A DNA stretch of 64,000 nucleotides, from the NCBI GenBank assembly GCA_900312665.1, contig ONZQ02000019.1:124001-188000 (forward strand), read 5' to 3'. Origin of the DNA: Cephalotrichum gorgonifer (Eukaryota; Ascomycota; Sordariomycetes; Microascales; Microascaceae). Numbering within the stretch: the stretch's first letter is position 1; the number at the start of each line of letters is the position of its first letter. Under the pieces are notes generated by a model. The model was not told the DNA's origin and made no database searches. It was given only the letters and a program-made list of their open reading frames with translations. The position numbers and the translations under genes were made by a program. This document shows, one piece after another, positions 22,971-35,359 of the stretch.

Positions 22971-23754
22971 ATAGGATGTGGTGTAGTCTTTCGAGCAGTG
23001 AGCTACTATCTGATGATGTTTTAAGTGCTTAGGAGTCTGGAGAAGGTCTCTCTGACTGGGGCGGCCATGACACTTTATATTGCAGAACCTCGTAGCCCAA
23101 TGACAAATTCCTCGCGATTCAAGAACCTCAGGGCCATGTGAGCCTATTAATTTCGGAGAGGTAAAGCTCCATAATCATAGAAGAACGACGATAGTTCCAC
23201 TCAAGAAGCATATGTGATTCATTCATTCTATCATCGAAATCTGACGATTTCAAATAAGAAATCTGTGCAAGGTCTATCTGCTTTCCAAATAAGGAAGCGA
23301 GCTACATCCTACTTGGGCCTTGAGATACTTCCAGATTGGTGTTAGCGCTCTGGCACAAACCCACAGGACTTCGTCATGGCATCTGGTACAGGGCTCCATC
23401 ACTCATACGTGGAGAAGGGCGGCAATTATTATTAGAGTATTTGGATTTATAAGCGAGTAAACCAAGGTCCAGTGGGGCATGCTTTGTGCCCCGCGGCCAA
23501 AGAAATAATACGCCATTCTTCGAATTCCATCAACAGCCAATGACTCCCAAAAAGGAAACGAGGTACTTCCTATTATAGAAAAGAGATGCTTCCAAAAGTG
23601 GTTAAGCACCGTGCCCCCAGTTACAGACAGATCATGCGTTTGGTTCTTCCACCGCATCTAGTTATCACCGTTCTCCCAGTACTCTGCCACCGATGTCCAC
23701 TCACCTCAAACGTCACAATCGCACTGCCGACCCTTGAATGCGGGACCCTGCGTC
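22971..23754. promoter_or_regulatory. divergent OYE / TF-like intergenic region
   Basis: About 0.78 kb between two divergently transcribed starts. A weak direct repeat is visible: the segments near 23286-23335 and 23555-23600 share GGAA-CGAG-TAC-TCCT-like runs. No gene is recognised. Confidence 0.4.
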
Positions 23755-25587
23755 ATGGCAAAACCCCCCCACCGGCCCGTAGAAGCCGAAGGTGGTTCTA
23801 TGGATTGTAAGCAACCCAAATCCGGGATAACCGGCCTACCGCTCACCTTTGTCAAGCCCGCCCCTTCCACTTCATCTCCATCCAAGCGCCGGGTACCGCC
23901 GCCGATCGGACAACGAGGCGTCAAGCCCGGTCCCACGCCCTAAAGCAAGCCCTGGCGAAGAAACGGAAATCCCAGCAAAACTCGGGCGACAACTTCCGTG
24001 TAACGACTTCGGGAGCATGCCTAGCTGCCAAGAGAAGAACGCCTGATGGATCGCCGGCACCGTCACCCATCTCCTTGTCCGACGATGCGCTCGATCCTTT
24101 CCAAACTCTTCCTGTGGACTCATCACGACTGCAGGTACTTCTTGGCAGCCGTAAGTCCCCTCCATGACGGGTAGAAAAGGAATCATTTGGCCATGAGAAG
24201 CTCACGATAATTTTAGGTGAAGCTAGGCAGGCGCCCGAACCAGTGTTCAGCGTTGACGAAGGCTTAAAATTTCACAGTTTCAGTTCGGTCTTCAGAACTG
24301 GCTTTCTCGATCCTGCTCTTCTGAACGCCATTATGTTGTCCCTTGAATTTGCCGTAACGGGGGGTAGCATTAACCGTGAGTGTCTCGGCTACCGGGGCCG
24401 AGCTATTGGTTACATCCGGGAGAGGATAAGCTCTGTGAACGAAGCTACCTCGGAAGCAACCATTGGTGCCATTCTTCTGCTAGCTGGGGTCGAGGTCTGT
24501 TTATTCTCCCTTTTCCTTTACCACTCCTCCAAACGGCCCCCCCCCCCCCAACGCACACACACACACGCACACACTCTGGGCTAATGTTTAGTTTATTTAG
24601 GCCCGACTTGGGATAACGTCTCAGGTCCAACTTCACATGGGCGCGGTGCAGCTGCTGGTCAACCTTTGCCAGGCACGAGGCACCCATCTCAACAGCGGGA
24701 TAAAACGAGCCATATTTTGGTAAGTACAGATGCAATATTATTATAGTTCACTCTTACGAGCACACTAACTCCATCTAACTTCTTCTTTCCTAACAGGCAA
24801 GACCTAAACTCCTCTATTCTATCAGGATCCAGCCGCCTTTTTTCTCACACGACCTTTGCCGAGCTCCAGTGGAAAAGGGAACAACTCCAAGCCCTCCACC
24901 CCAGCTTCTTTGAACTGCCGCCTGGATTCCGAACTCGCTCGCACCTATTCACCAAAGAATTCATGGAAGTACTCGAGGATCTACAGGCGCTACAATGCAT
25001 CCGAGACTTCCGGGATTACAAGAAGGGCGAAGGCATCGCCATGTCGGTCATCAATAGCCACACAGCCTCCCTCCAGTCCAGGCTCGGGGGTGTGCCGAAC
25101 CTGTCCCCCTTTTTGGCATGTTGCCATCTCGCAGCATATGTGTGCTCGGTTAGCCTCTGCTGCATAATCTGGTGCCCTTTAGTAATCCCCGTAAGTCAAC
25201 CGCGAACCCTCCATGCTTGCCTTAGTCCAGGTGGGCTTGGCGAGATATTAGCCATAGCCATCTATGAGACGTACTGACTCCAGCCAATCTCCGCAGTCCC
25301 ACGTTACCACACAGCTACTCCGCGAGCTACAGAAGGCGAACGACGACCCCATCTGGGATGAACACCCAGACTTACTACTATGGCTCCTCTACACCGGCGG
25401 GGCATTCGCCCCAGAAGGGATCATCCGCGGACGCTATATAGAACTACTGCACTCGAACGATAGTGCGAGGTTCAGATATAGAACATGGCCAGAAGTGCTT
25501 AATATCTTGAGGCAATTTATTTGGTCAGAGGACGCATTCACGCGGCCGGCCCAGGAGCTGTGGGGAGAGACTTGGGGTGAGAAATAA
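23755..25587 (+). CDS. fungal transcription-factor-like protein (Fungal_trans_2-like), no zinc cluster seen
   Basis: Six exons (23755-23806, 23857-24150, 24217-24494, 24601-24719, 24797-25190, 25297-25587), all in phase, 475 aa. After a short N-terminus comes ADRTTRRQARSHALKQALAK, a basic RSHA-type stretch seen in zinc-cluster-less regulators. Then follow FSVDEGLKFHSFSSVFRTG, TSEATIGAILLLAGVEARLG, VQLHMGAVQLLVNLC and RAIFWQDLNSSILSGSSRLF. The C-terminus has LQSRLGGVPNLSPFLACCHL, LLLWLLYTGGAFAP and FIWSEDAF. No Cys6 zinc cluster is present. Intron 1 (50 nt) is inferred because it brings the two N-terminal frames into register. Intron 3 contains a poly-C and (AC)n tract. The function is probably regulatory, but this is inference. 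Confidence 0.7.
24532..24576 (+). repeat. poly-C and (AC)n low-complexity tract
   Basis: A run of C followed by alternating AC within the third intron of the TF-like gene. It is non-coding in the spliced model. Confidence 0.8.
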
Positions 25588-25918
25588 TTCCAATAAAAAC
25601 ACCCGAGGGGGCAAAAAAGGCATCAAACGCAATGTGAATCCTTCGCCTTCAGTATCTGGGATAAGCGCAGGGAGTAATGATATGGCAAACGAAATATGGA
25701 TGCCATTTAAACTTCGCGAGCCCTTGCCCCGCTCCTCACGCCAAAACGACAGAGAAGTCTCCCAAGACAGTCCTCCGTAATAAAGATTACAGGCCGCCAC
25801 CTCCCATCATATCCGCCCCAGTATCTAACAAGGCATAGAAAGCAATAGATAGCGAGCAGCGCATTGGCTAAACGATCCACGTTATCACAGCGACTTGAGG
25901 GTAGCAGTACTCATTCAA
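25588..25918. other. spacer between the TF-like gene and tRNA-Asn
   Basis: About 330 bases. Nothing recognisable apart from the flank of the tRNA gene. Confidence 0.45.
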
Positions 25919-25991
25919 TTCTCCATGGCCAAATGGTTAAGGCGTCCGACTGTTAATCGGAAGATTCCAAGTTCGACCCTTGGTGGGGAAG
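25919..25991 (+). tRNA. tRNA-Asn (anticodon GUU)
   Basis: A 73-nt cloverleaf. Acceptor stem TTCTCCA (25919-25925) pairs with TGGGGAA (25984-25990) with one G-T pair, and G is the discriminator. The anticodon arm TCCGA-CTGTTAA-TCGGA gives GTT. The T arm is CCAAG-TTCGACC-CTTGG. No intron. Confidence 0.93.
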
Positions 25992-26268
25992 TTTGTCTTT
26001 TGCTCTTCTCGCGAATGTTTTTGCTTGGTTTCTTTTTGTTTACTTGTTATCCTTTTTACTCGGCCGTTTTATTTCTTGCATGGTTCCCGTTGAAGCAAGT
26101 ATTTGAGATGCCCAAGGCGCTCGTGGCGTAGCACCAACAGCACTCGGCGATGAGGACCAGGACTTGATCATCAGGGGACATTATCACGCTGGAAGCCTGG
26201 TCAATTTGTCAAGAGGAACATCGAGGATACTCGACTATTAGTAATGGAACCTAACTGGCCACCCGTAC

Positions 26269-29122
26269 TTAACTTCGAATGGCATGAGCGTTAAGATCCG
26301 ACGCTGTGCCACTATCACCAGCCAGCCGCTCCTTCTCTGGCTCCAAACCCAAGCCATTCTCAACAACCCTACAAAAGTAGTCACCCTCCGATTTCTCAAT
26401 ATGCCCAAAGCTGATAAACAGCCTCCCGTCGCTCTCAACCCACTGCCCTGTCGGCCTCTTCGGGTTCGCGCTCCCGGGCTCAAGCAGGCTAGCGGCCAGG
26501 CGACCCGGGCTAGTCTGGTTGTAAGTGTTCCGCAGGGTGCTCAGGAGCGAGGACGAGAAGAGCAGGATGACCGCGGCCCACAGGAGGGCGATTGCGAATA
26601 TGCCGAGGATGACGAGGCCTGGGATGGCGTAGCGGATGTCGTAGCGGATGACCCTCTTGTTCGGCACCACTCGTCCCACGGGCGTTCCGACGGCCTGGGC
26701 ATCTGCCGCCAGGCTGGCAGGCCACGGTGCACCTCGATCGGAAAATGCGGTCTTCGTGCCTACCAGGTTGGCGGATATCCCGTCCGTGGCGATGAGGCTG
26801 GGGATCTGCGAGGCGACGGTGGCGCTCTCCGAGAGGCGGCGGAACCGCTCCAGCAAGGCGTACTCGTACTGCCCAGTGTAATCTCGCTTGTCCGCAAGAC
26901 CGCCATAAATGCTGCCAACCTGGCGGACAAACACAGATACGGCGGCGAGGGAGTCGTAGCCCCCCGTTTCTCCAAAGTTCCCAATCATACTGGGACTTGT
27001 GGGGAGCCACAGGTGGCTGTCCCTCAGGGTGCTGAACCCCTCTACCGTCTCGTAGCTGTCGTTCACCAGACCCCACATCGAATCAAAGTACATCCTCTTG
27101 TCGCCGCTGTGTTCAACGGCCCAGAGAGGCTTCGACGCATCGTTCGGGTATTCCTTGTCGGTAATTCGATCCACCCTCAGGTTGGATAGGTGGGTGCTTG
27201 TTCCGTTGTAGTGGAAGTCCACGGTCTTGATACTGACTCGCATGGCCGTCGCGCAGGTGTACAACTTTCTTCGATATGTCTTCTTTCCCGTGTAAGCATC
27301 GGCGGAAATTTCCTCCCCTCCCACGCGCGAAGCAGCTCCAATAACGAACCCACAGTCTACGGCAGGGAACGATATGTTGTTTCCCCGTCTGTCAAGATCT
27401 GAATCTCCTATTAGGTAGTATCCCCGGCATATATTCGCTGTGGAATCGTTAGCATGATACTTCCGGTTCCCAAATAGAGCGTTTGGTAGCTGTCCAAGGG
27501 AACTTACTAATGGCTGTATAGTTCATTGCCAAAAGCTTGCGAATCCCATCTGGATACGCCTCTTCATGATTGACCACAACATCTGACTTATTGGAAAGAG
27601 AGAAGACATTGAACGTGTCGCCATCAAGGGAAGAGAGCTGGTGGACCTGGACAGTGTCGACGTCCAGGTAACTGAATAACGGAGGGTTGCCGGACACCCA
27701 TTTTTCTGGTACCTCGATCTTCGGTAGAGGCTTCGCGGACTCCAAGGGAAGAGTTATGTTAAGGCTCGCCGCGGCTAGCACGTTGTGCATGCGAGCGGCT
27801 TTGTATGCGCGACCGTAAAGGTCGAGGGTCTGGTTGTCGTTCCACGGCCGGGTCTCCAGCTCCTCCATTTCCATGTCGAGCCACGCGCCTTCATCAACCA
27901 GGAAGAAGGTGTGATTGGTGGTGAAAGAATCGATGGGTTTGTCGAAGTTCACCTCGACGGATAAGTTCGTGTCGACGCATTGCGTCACGGGCTCCACCCA
28001 AGTCAGGTCTTCACTCCAGATGCCTCCGTGCTCCAGGCCCACGGGGACCGTATGGTTCCTGAATCCGATCCCAGGAGTGTCCCTCATGTCGACGACGAGA
28101 CCCTCCTTAAGGTGGATGGTGTCCTGGGGTATAAGATTTTCGATGAAGTGAAAGTCCCCGTGCGCGAACGTTTCACCTTTGTTGTACAGGTCAAGCTTAT
28201 TAAGGTACCAGCTACGATACTGAATATCGAACATCCCAGAGAGGGTGTTCCCCGCATCCGAGGTCGCGCTGTAGAACATGGCGGTGTAATTGGCGGGGAT
28301 GGTAATATTGATGGTCGAGTTCTCGTCCGTCTCGACACTCTGGAACACGCCCTCCGAGGTTTCGTTCATGTAGACTCCCTGGTATTGCCCGGGGCAATTG
28401 ATGTTGAGCCCAGATTCGCAGACTCGGGTAAAGGGCAGGTCCGGCCGTGGCATCGTTATTTTCCCCCAGCTACTCGGGTCTTGGGCGTAGGCAAACTGGA
28501 CCTGTTGCGACCCAGACGGAACGATTTCCTCGTATAGTCCGAGGGGCGCGAGCACGCTGGCCAGGACGAGCAGGACAGCCGATAGGGTTATGGTCCAGCT
28601 GAGGATTCTCACGGATCGGGAGCCATGATTGGCACTGACTGCGTCGGCGCGGAGAAGGTAGGGCCAAAGTGTTGTCGAGATGGTGCGGTTGAGAACGGAC
28701 CTAGGCAGGACGTGTTAGTTGGGGCGACAAGTTCACTGCGCCGACCGTTCTTGCGGGAAGGAATTACCAGGTAACGGCATTGTTCTGGCTTCCCACGTAT
28801 TTGATCAGGATTATGACCAGAGCGGCAGGGAGCATGTATTGAACTAGTGATATATCAAGGTTAGGGAACTTGGGCATGTAGTAGTTTCCGATAGGGGAAG
28901 TTGATACCTATCACGGATGCCGCCGCGATGAGGCCCGAGACCTCTGCGATGGTAAGCATCTGATCGAGCAGATCCCACCTCTGGTGGAAACGAGTGGAGC
29001 TGTTCTTCAGGAAGGTCGTTGGGAATGCGGGTTAGCTTCGCATGTACGCCGTTCGAGATGAGACCATCGCTCAACTTCTTGGCGGCGGAAGGGGAGCAGA
29101 GGCCCATGTCGGGCGACGGCAT
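26269..29122 (-). CDS. multi-pass fungal membrane protein, function unknown
   Basis: Five exons (29122-29048, 29004-28908, 28843-28768, 28700-27508, 27437-26269), in phase, 869 aa. Visible segments are an amphipathic region SSTRFHQRWDLLDQML and hydrophobic stretches EVSGLIAAASVI, MLPAALVIILIKYVG and ILSWTITLSAVLLVLASVLA. A long extracytoplasmic-type domain follows, rich in N-glycosylation sequons (NETS, NSTI, NITI, NYTA, NHTF, NQTL). Near the C-terminus is a last transmembrane segment, IPGLVILGIFAIALLWAAVILL. The layout resembles a large family of uncharacterised Pezizomycotina plasma-membrane proteins. No catalytic motif is evident. The 43-nt first intron is short, so the first 25 residues are the least certain part. 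Confidence 0.7.
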
Positions 29123-30929
29123 ATATTTAGGACGACAATGAGACTCCAGGGGTTGATCGAGGCTTGCTTCTCGTCTTGGTATCCGTAGGGCTCGGGGTGT
29201 CAGTCATACAGGGTTACACGGCAGCTTTAGAGTTACCCCTTGGAGCTTAGAGGCACCTGTGCCAGCTAACACTCTGCCGAACAACCGGCTTGATCAGCGT
29301 AAGCAGGTTAAAAGGTTATCCCGGCTCCATCCCATTGGAGGGATGGCAGCCTTATGGATGTTCGGTTGGCCGAATGTAACTTTTGTTCCAGAAAGATCTG
29401 CGTATATACGTATATACTTAGGAACAATTTAAGGAAAAGGGGAGGGTATTGATCAGGCCAAGGAAAAGGGGAAGAGGATGGCGATCCTCCTCAGCTTGTG
29501 TTTCTCGCATACCACCAGGGCCACAAATCAAATCTAAAACAAAAATCAATTCGGGAAATAGACCAGGTAATTATGGATGTCGGCTATCGGCTTTCCTTCC
29601 ATTGGGATAAGAATGGTTTCGCCTATCCAAGACGTCTCTGTACCCCATGTCCGTATGTAAGAAGAAAACAAGGTGAGCAGTCCAGCTGTTTCTTCTCGCC
29701 GTGCTTACCCGTTTAGGTCTAGTCGCGATAAAGCATATCGAATTGAAAGATCGACATGCCGGTTACCATTTATGAACGAGGAAACCGCTGCTACTACTGT
29801 ATCTGCCGAATGGCGAATATTTGATGGGATCGCTGAGAGTAGTGAGGAACGAGCGGTCCGCTAAATTGGGGGGCGCCTGCGAAGGACAAGAAAAAAGCTT
29901 GACGGAAAGGTTCCTCCCCCTTCGGTGCTGGAAGAAGGCTTCACACCAGAAGGAATACGAATTACGAAAGTTGAAGGCTGTCGAGGAATCGAATTTATGC
30001 CGTTTTGGGAAAGCTTTGGAGGTTAAGACAAGCAGTCACAGGCCACGGCCAATAACAACGCTCATCGGGGCGGCCTGGGAGCCGACAAGTATTCTGCCCA
30101 AGCCCCTGGAATGCGGCGTTGATCAATCTGCATCAAGCACAGCCCCTCCCAGAGAGCTGCCCAGTTAACCTTCCTTCCTTCGCTCTGGAGGCACCTGTCC
30201 CATCCAAGTATGGAGGAGTCATGTAGCCATCCCAAGAAACGTTCACGCAGCAGACTACACATGCAGGCAAAGACCGCAAAGAGTACCTCGTGGGTTGGAT
30301 CGTACACCGCACTTGACAAACGCGCTACTCGACGAGACCTGGCTTACCATCTCAAAAGGAACCTAGAGAACAGTGTCTTCATAAGCTCCACCCCCCCCTT
30401 TTTTTCCCCCTCCCAGCCTAGTGGTGCACCCGGGTAAACCTGTGCTATCAGACGCGTGTAGCATATGGTGGAACAAGGACAGATACGGCAGCCTACGCGA
30501 AATTGCAGATGCGAATATGGCTCATTATGCAATCGTCGTGTTGCGTATCATTGGCGAAGAAGGCACATCGGAGTTTAAATTATGTGGGAAACGGCCAGCC
30601 TGATGCAGCTTCCACCACAGGCCAGCATAGCACTCAACTGCGACTCAAAGTCCCAAGTTAAAGCTTAGTAACCCACGACCGAAAATTCGTCGTTTAAAGC
30701 ATCCTACCTAGCGTGTTCCGGTTCGTCATCGTTTTGTCCACGCAGGAGCACGCCAAGGGTAAGTTAAGGCAGGAGTACTGTAGCCCCAGAACGGTGGCCC
30801 CCGAATCACCCGCGCCAGGTTAAGACGTGATGTCAGATTCTGAGCCATCGTCGATTATGTACTTTGCAAGGACGGTAAATTAACAGCCCTTGATACTCTA
30901 TGGTGTGCAGAAGCAAACCTTCACTACAA
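29123..30929. other. 1.8-kb region without a supported gene
   Basis: Open frames on both strands are short and lack recognisable motifs. A small inverted repeat (CATCCC...GGGATG) occurs near 29327-29344. I cannot support any coding, RNA or mobile feature here. Confidence 0.4.
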
Positions 30930-32863
30930 TTATCCCACCACCGGCTTTCGGGCATGAATTGTGTAGCTCCCATATGTCAGAAGAACCCCCTCATATATAG
31001 TAATAGCAAAGGAGGAAGTACTCACATCGGGAAGTACCCATGAATCTTCGGGTCACTCATTTCCTTCCTCACCTGAACGAGGAATACCTCAAACTCCTCC
31101 ATGCTCCAACCAAGGCCGCGCGTGAACAACGCAACAGAAAGCCCATAGAGGTTTCTGCCGACATTCTCAAAGGTCCAAGCTCCTATTACGAGTATTTTAA
31201 TTAAAAAAAAGTCCTTCTGGAACCCGTGACTGCAAAGAAACAAGGGCACGAGATTCATACCAAGTTCCTTCATGTTTGGGTCCTTGGGCCAGCGGTTCGT
31301 AGGCCACTTGAATTGATGATGTACAATATCGGTGAATCCCGCCTCGGCCAGCCCGTTCTTTATGGCCTTGGCGTTGTTGAATGGACGGCCAAGCTTTTCA
31401 GCGGCCTCTAGGACCAGGTTGCTCCACCGGTAAAGCGCCGAGTCCGTAGACAACGTCCCATCTCACATTCAAAGGGGAAAGCGATATCGGCAAATTCGAT
31501 GTATCCACCGGGCACGGTATGCCTGTAGTTGCTTTAGTACCTGACGTACACACAAGCAATTATCATAGGGGGTGAAGGGGCCAGAGGAGGGATGGAATGG
31601 ATCAGTAAGAGGGGAACAGGAATGCATACTCAAAACTCTGCCCGTAGAATTTTGGCCAGTCCCCGATCGACCCAGTCAACATGCGGGCAAAAATGAGGTC
31701 AAAGGGCTTGCTAAACGACCATGAATCTTCGAGATCCTCGATGTAGAATTCCGCATTGGGTGGCACGCTGAGCAGGCTGCTGTTAGTTAATCGGACCATT
31801 GTACCATAGCAAGAATCGTGATACTGACAAGATAGGTTGGATAGGACTGAGATCAACCCCGATAACCTGGAAGTGTAAGCAGTAAACACAAGTCCTTTGA
31901 TATGCCTTGTGAAGTAGGAGTCATTTACCTTGGCATGGGGGTTATCGTCGGCTAACCATGCAGAGAATTAGTTATTTGGTACATTAGTAGATCCAACCTT
32001 AGGGAAACAAGATAAAATGGTATGCCTACCGAGATCGACAGCCCAAATCCCAGTACCAGTACCCGCGTCAAGTACATGGGTGAGTGTGCTCAGATTTATC
32101 GGAGACAGGAACGGCGCTCCCTCGTACATCTTATGGAACATCATATGCTGGAAATCTAGGAGCATGTATTCTTAGCTCAGGGACTCAACCCGGATGTAGC
32201 TCATGGCAAGGGTTACAACATACCCATCCTCTCAGCTTCAACCTGATAGTACGGTGAGAGTTAGCACTGTAATCAGCAAAAAGACACGAGACATACATCA
32301 TCATTTGGGAATGCATATGCTAGAAGGATTAAGGGTCATGTCAGTATCTTGTCGTTATTTCCCTTGATAGGGAAGATGTCATAAACCTGAGTTAACAAGG
32401 CCCGACTGGAGAGTAGTAAGCATAAAAGTAGGTATTATAGGCTTACCTCCATCCTTGAAGGCATGGTACCGCCGGCCGTTCTCATGGCGGTATTTCAAGA
32501 TACTCGAGGTCAAGGACGCCGAAGAGCTGGCATTGTCATCCTAGTTAATATCTTAGCTGATGTGGTTCTGTTGCACGATGGGCACAGATTGAAGTTTCGT
32601 ACCAATCCAAGGGACTCGTCCTGCGTGGCATTCTATGAGCGGTATTCAAATTCTTGAAGTTAGCTTGTTCTATAGAATCAGAAACTGGTACTCTAGAGTC
32701 CCTCCGGTTGATTCTCTTTCACCGTGGAGAAACTTCTCACCTCATCTGCCACAAGAGGGCCCTCTGGGAAGCCGGCAGGTCGAGGCGAAGCGGGGGTGTC
32801 GCCTGAGATTGGCGAAGATGGCGCGGCATCGGCCGGAGCTGGCGGAGGAGTTTGGTCAACCAT
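30930..32863 (-). pseudogene. UMTA/LaeA-type SAM methyltransferase with a frameshift
   Basis: Twelve short exons can be traced from 32863 to 30930, in phase except at one point: 32863-32741, 32632-32603, 32540-32447, 32319-32297, 32242-32224, 32155-32030, 31951-31929, 31866-31829, 31767-31630, 31522-31261, 31182-31026 and 30966-30930. The product reads like secondary-metabolism methyltransferases: Pro/Ala-rich N-terminus, SSILKYRHENGRRYHAF, DFQHMMFHKMYEG, SAM motif LDAGTGTGIWAVDLA, VIGVDLSP, EDLEDSWSF, FDLIFARML, VPGGYIEFADIAFP and a C-terminal PIYTIHARKP. Within exon 10, near 31462-31466, the frame changes by one base between the FECE and LSTDSALYRW parts, consistent with loss of a single nucleotide. 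No intron explains it, because the other frame has a TGA just upstream. This is a recent pseudogene or a sequencing error; all other exons are clean. Confidence 0.72.
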
Positions 32864-34154
32864 CGTTATAAACCTCCGGAGACTGTATGTAGTAGAGAGA
32901 GAGACTCCAGTCGAGACTACGCTGCGATGCTAAGCAAGTAATTCGATTAGTTAAAAGGAAGCGGAAGTTGAAACTATCTAGACTCGAAGACTGCGAGCGG
33001 GGAAATGCTAGGTAACGGGCAAGGTAGGGAAGATCAGCGTTACAATAGGACCAAATGTTCCCCTCTGCCCTCAGGCAGGGAAGCGTCATCGGAGCGCTGG
33101 AGTGAACAGTCGCGGCTCTTGACTTACCCACATATATATGGCTCAATGCTACGAAGCTGCATGAACCAGGTCCTGATTGGGTCCGCGGATGAGGTCCCTG
33201 CAGCCGCGACGGGCCGTTCAGGAGGATGCAACAGTGAGGCCTATAAGTGGAGCCAACATCCAACATCAATCCCCCTTGAGCCTATGACGTTGGGTATGGC
33301 CACCTTCGCCCTTCCGCTTCCACCTCACATCTTCCTACCCTGTGACTCGCATGTGGCTCCAGCAAATGTCACCATAAGAAAATGGCGGCTGACACCAGAA
33401 TTAATGAGTAGGCTCTTGAAAGGGTGACTGAGACCTGACAGCTCGCAATGCACATCTCTGTCCCTTTCATTTTCTGTTTGTGGGAGCTACGAGTACATAT
33501 GGGCGTTAAGACAAACCTATGTAGTCCTTTTCGAAGCCCTCCTGTATCCGCAAGTCTATTCCCAACCGCAGTCCTACTCCCAAGCCGGCGTGGAGTGACT
33601 TCTCTACTTAAAGGACGAGCAAGTTAAGCCTCAGTAATACAAAGGTCAATATGTGGGTCGCACCTTTTAGGTCTATTAATAGGCGCATAGAGGCATAAGT
33701 GTCGCTGGGATACAGAAATTCCACTTGAGGGCAGATTCATTTAATTGCTCGACGAGTAATTGCCGTCAGGCCGCTCGCTAATTTAAATACTATATCAAAG
33801 GGAGGCCGGGGGCCGGGGATAGGGCCACATTAGAGGAATCGTGGCTAACAACTTCCACGCGAACCACCTCCCGGTGGCCGCGTTCCCCAAAACACTTCTC
33901 CCTGGAAATCATGGGGGCTTCCAAACGAACCACGATCAGGAAACGAGGTACCTCCACGAGTATCCCTCATGCACACCTTCGGGCGTACCCTCTCCACTTG
34001 GGCCGTATTGATTCCCTGAGTCCAAAGACAATCATAGGATACCACGATTTACACGTCGCCGCAAATCCCTCCCCACTCTTCACCAGGAGGACACTACGAG
34101 GACAATCACAGCTTGAAAAAAGAAACCGGGAGGAACAAAAATAATACCAGTTAA
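32864..34154. other. 1.3-kb intergenic region
   Basis: Holds the methyltransferase promoter on the left and tRNA-Asp on the right. Open frames such as 33005-33427 plus have no recognisable motifs, and no repeat is evident. Confidence 0.4.
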
Positions 34155-34243
34155 CTCTCTCTCGGGGAATCGAACCCCGGCCACCTGCGAACACGCGCTG
34201 TCTGTTTGACAGGCAGGTATCCTTACCACTAGACCAAGAAAGA
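34155..34243 (-). tRNA. tRNA-Asp (anticodon GUC) with a 17-nt intron
   Basis: On the minus strand the acceptor stem TCTTTCT (34243-34237) pairs with AGAGAGA (34162-34156) with one T-G pair, and G at 34155 is the discriminator. The D arm contains GTCTAGTGGTAA. The anticodon stem CCTGC/GCAGG encloses CTGTCA, giving anticodon GTC (34210-34208). A 17-nt insertion after position 37 (34206-34190) fits a canonical t-RNA intron site. The T arm is CGGGG-TTCGATT-CCCCG. Confidence 0.85.
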
Positions 34244-34823
34244 CGGCATGTGTGCTACAGTGGCGTGTCAGGGTCTCATCAATCAATCACGGCAGGAGCA
34301 AAATCACACTAGTTCCTCTTGGACCGTGGTACCTATAGGAATCTCTACATGTACGAGTACGAAATAGGATACATCTACCTCTCTAGCCCAACGCTAGTAC
34401 ATACCAGTCCTCTCCACAATCCTACCACGGATCTAGCTCCGTGCCTCGATCTCCTGCTCCACTTCCTCTCTCACAGTAACTCCGTAGTATACCCAAGTCC
34501 CTTAGATAGCTCAATCCCCACCACCGCACTCCCAGTTCCCTCCATGATCTCGTCAAACGCCTTGCCCATACTCCGAACCCGCGCTTGCGCCCGACATGAA
34601 TATGAAGCCCATCACCCACGGAAGCTCGTGCTCTTTCTCCATGTAGGCTGCCGTATAAATCTCACGCAGCAGAGGGTCGCACGGGAGGAAGCTATGAAGC
34701 CTATTATGTGCCAGGGAGTAAACTTTTTTGGAGAGGCCGTACATAATATTTAGAGACTATTGTGTTCCATTGTATCAAACTCCCCTGCAAAAAAAAATCA
34801 CAATCACCCAGTTTCTCCACCCA
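34244..34823. other. spacer between tRNA-Asp and the RidA-like gene
   Basis: About 0.58 kb. An open frame at 34319-34753 (+) has no recognisable motif and I do not support it as a gene. Confidence 0.4.
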
Positions 34824-35359
34824 TCATGCCGACTCGGCCGCCACCTTAGCCGCTCCCTCAGGATCATGTGCCGACACCTCAATCTCAACAAGCATATCCG
34901 GCCCACCCCCTAGTCGGGTAACCTCGACGCAGGTCCACGTAGCGTGAGGAATAGGCATGTACTTGCGGAAGTTTCGAACCATGTGGTCCTGGACCTCATC
35001 GCTCAGGGGGATGTGATACGTGTTGACACGGAAGACTTGGGACCAGCCTTTGCCGCCCGCATCCAGCAGGGCTCGCTCGACGTTGGCAAAAGCCTGGTCG
35101 ATTTGCTCACCCATGTCTTTCTTAATGATGCCGGTTTCATGGTCCCAGCCGCCTATAATATATTCGACATAGTCGGTATTCGTCAGCAAGGTACTTCGTT
35201 TCCAACTTCCCTTGGATGTAATAGCGCATCGGCTAGACTTTGCTCACCTTGCCCTGCCAATTCGATGCGGTTTTCGATGCGAACCGCCTGGACATAGTGG
35301 TAGTTGTCTCTGTTCCAGACGCCTTGCTTCTCGTAGCTGTAGTTCTTGAGGTGAGACAT
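34824..35359 (-). CDS. RidA/YjgF-family protein
   Basis: Two exons, 35359-35248 and 35152-34824 (95-nt intron GTGAGC...TATAG, phase 1), 146 aa, the usual size for the RidA/YER057c/UK114 superfamily. The fold's signatures are visible: VQAVRIENRIELAGQGGWD, then QIDQAFANVERALLDAGGKG, VFRVNTYHIPL and HATWTCVEVTRLGGGPDMLVEIEVSA. Canonical RidA deaminases keep an Arg in RTVVxV near the C-terminus; here the segment is TCVEVTRLG, so imine-deaminase activity cannot be assumed. RidA-like proteins in fungal clusters often act as accessory or isomerase-like enzymes. It shares a divergent promoter, with a 16-bp palindrome at 35545-35560, with the Zn2Cys6 regulator. Confidence 0.87.

Noticed and set aside
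29327..29344. Short hairpin CATCCC...GGGATG
   Set aside because: Six-base arms in isolation are too weak to call a terminator or element.
29821..30168. 115-codon open frame on the plus strand
   Set aside because: No motif or plausible exon structure, and no recognisable neighbour.
33005..33427. 140-codon plus-strand and 137-codon minus-strand open frames
   Set aside because: They overlap each other, lack motifs, and lie in the presumed methyltransferase promoter.
34319..34753. 144-codon open frame beside tRNA-Asp
   Set aside because: Low-complexity composition and no family resemblance that I can defend.
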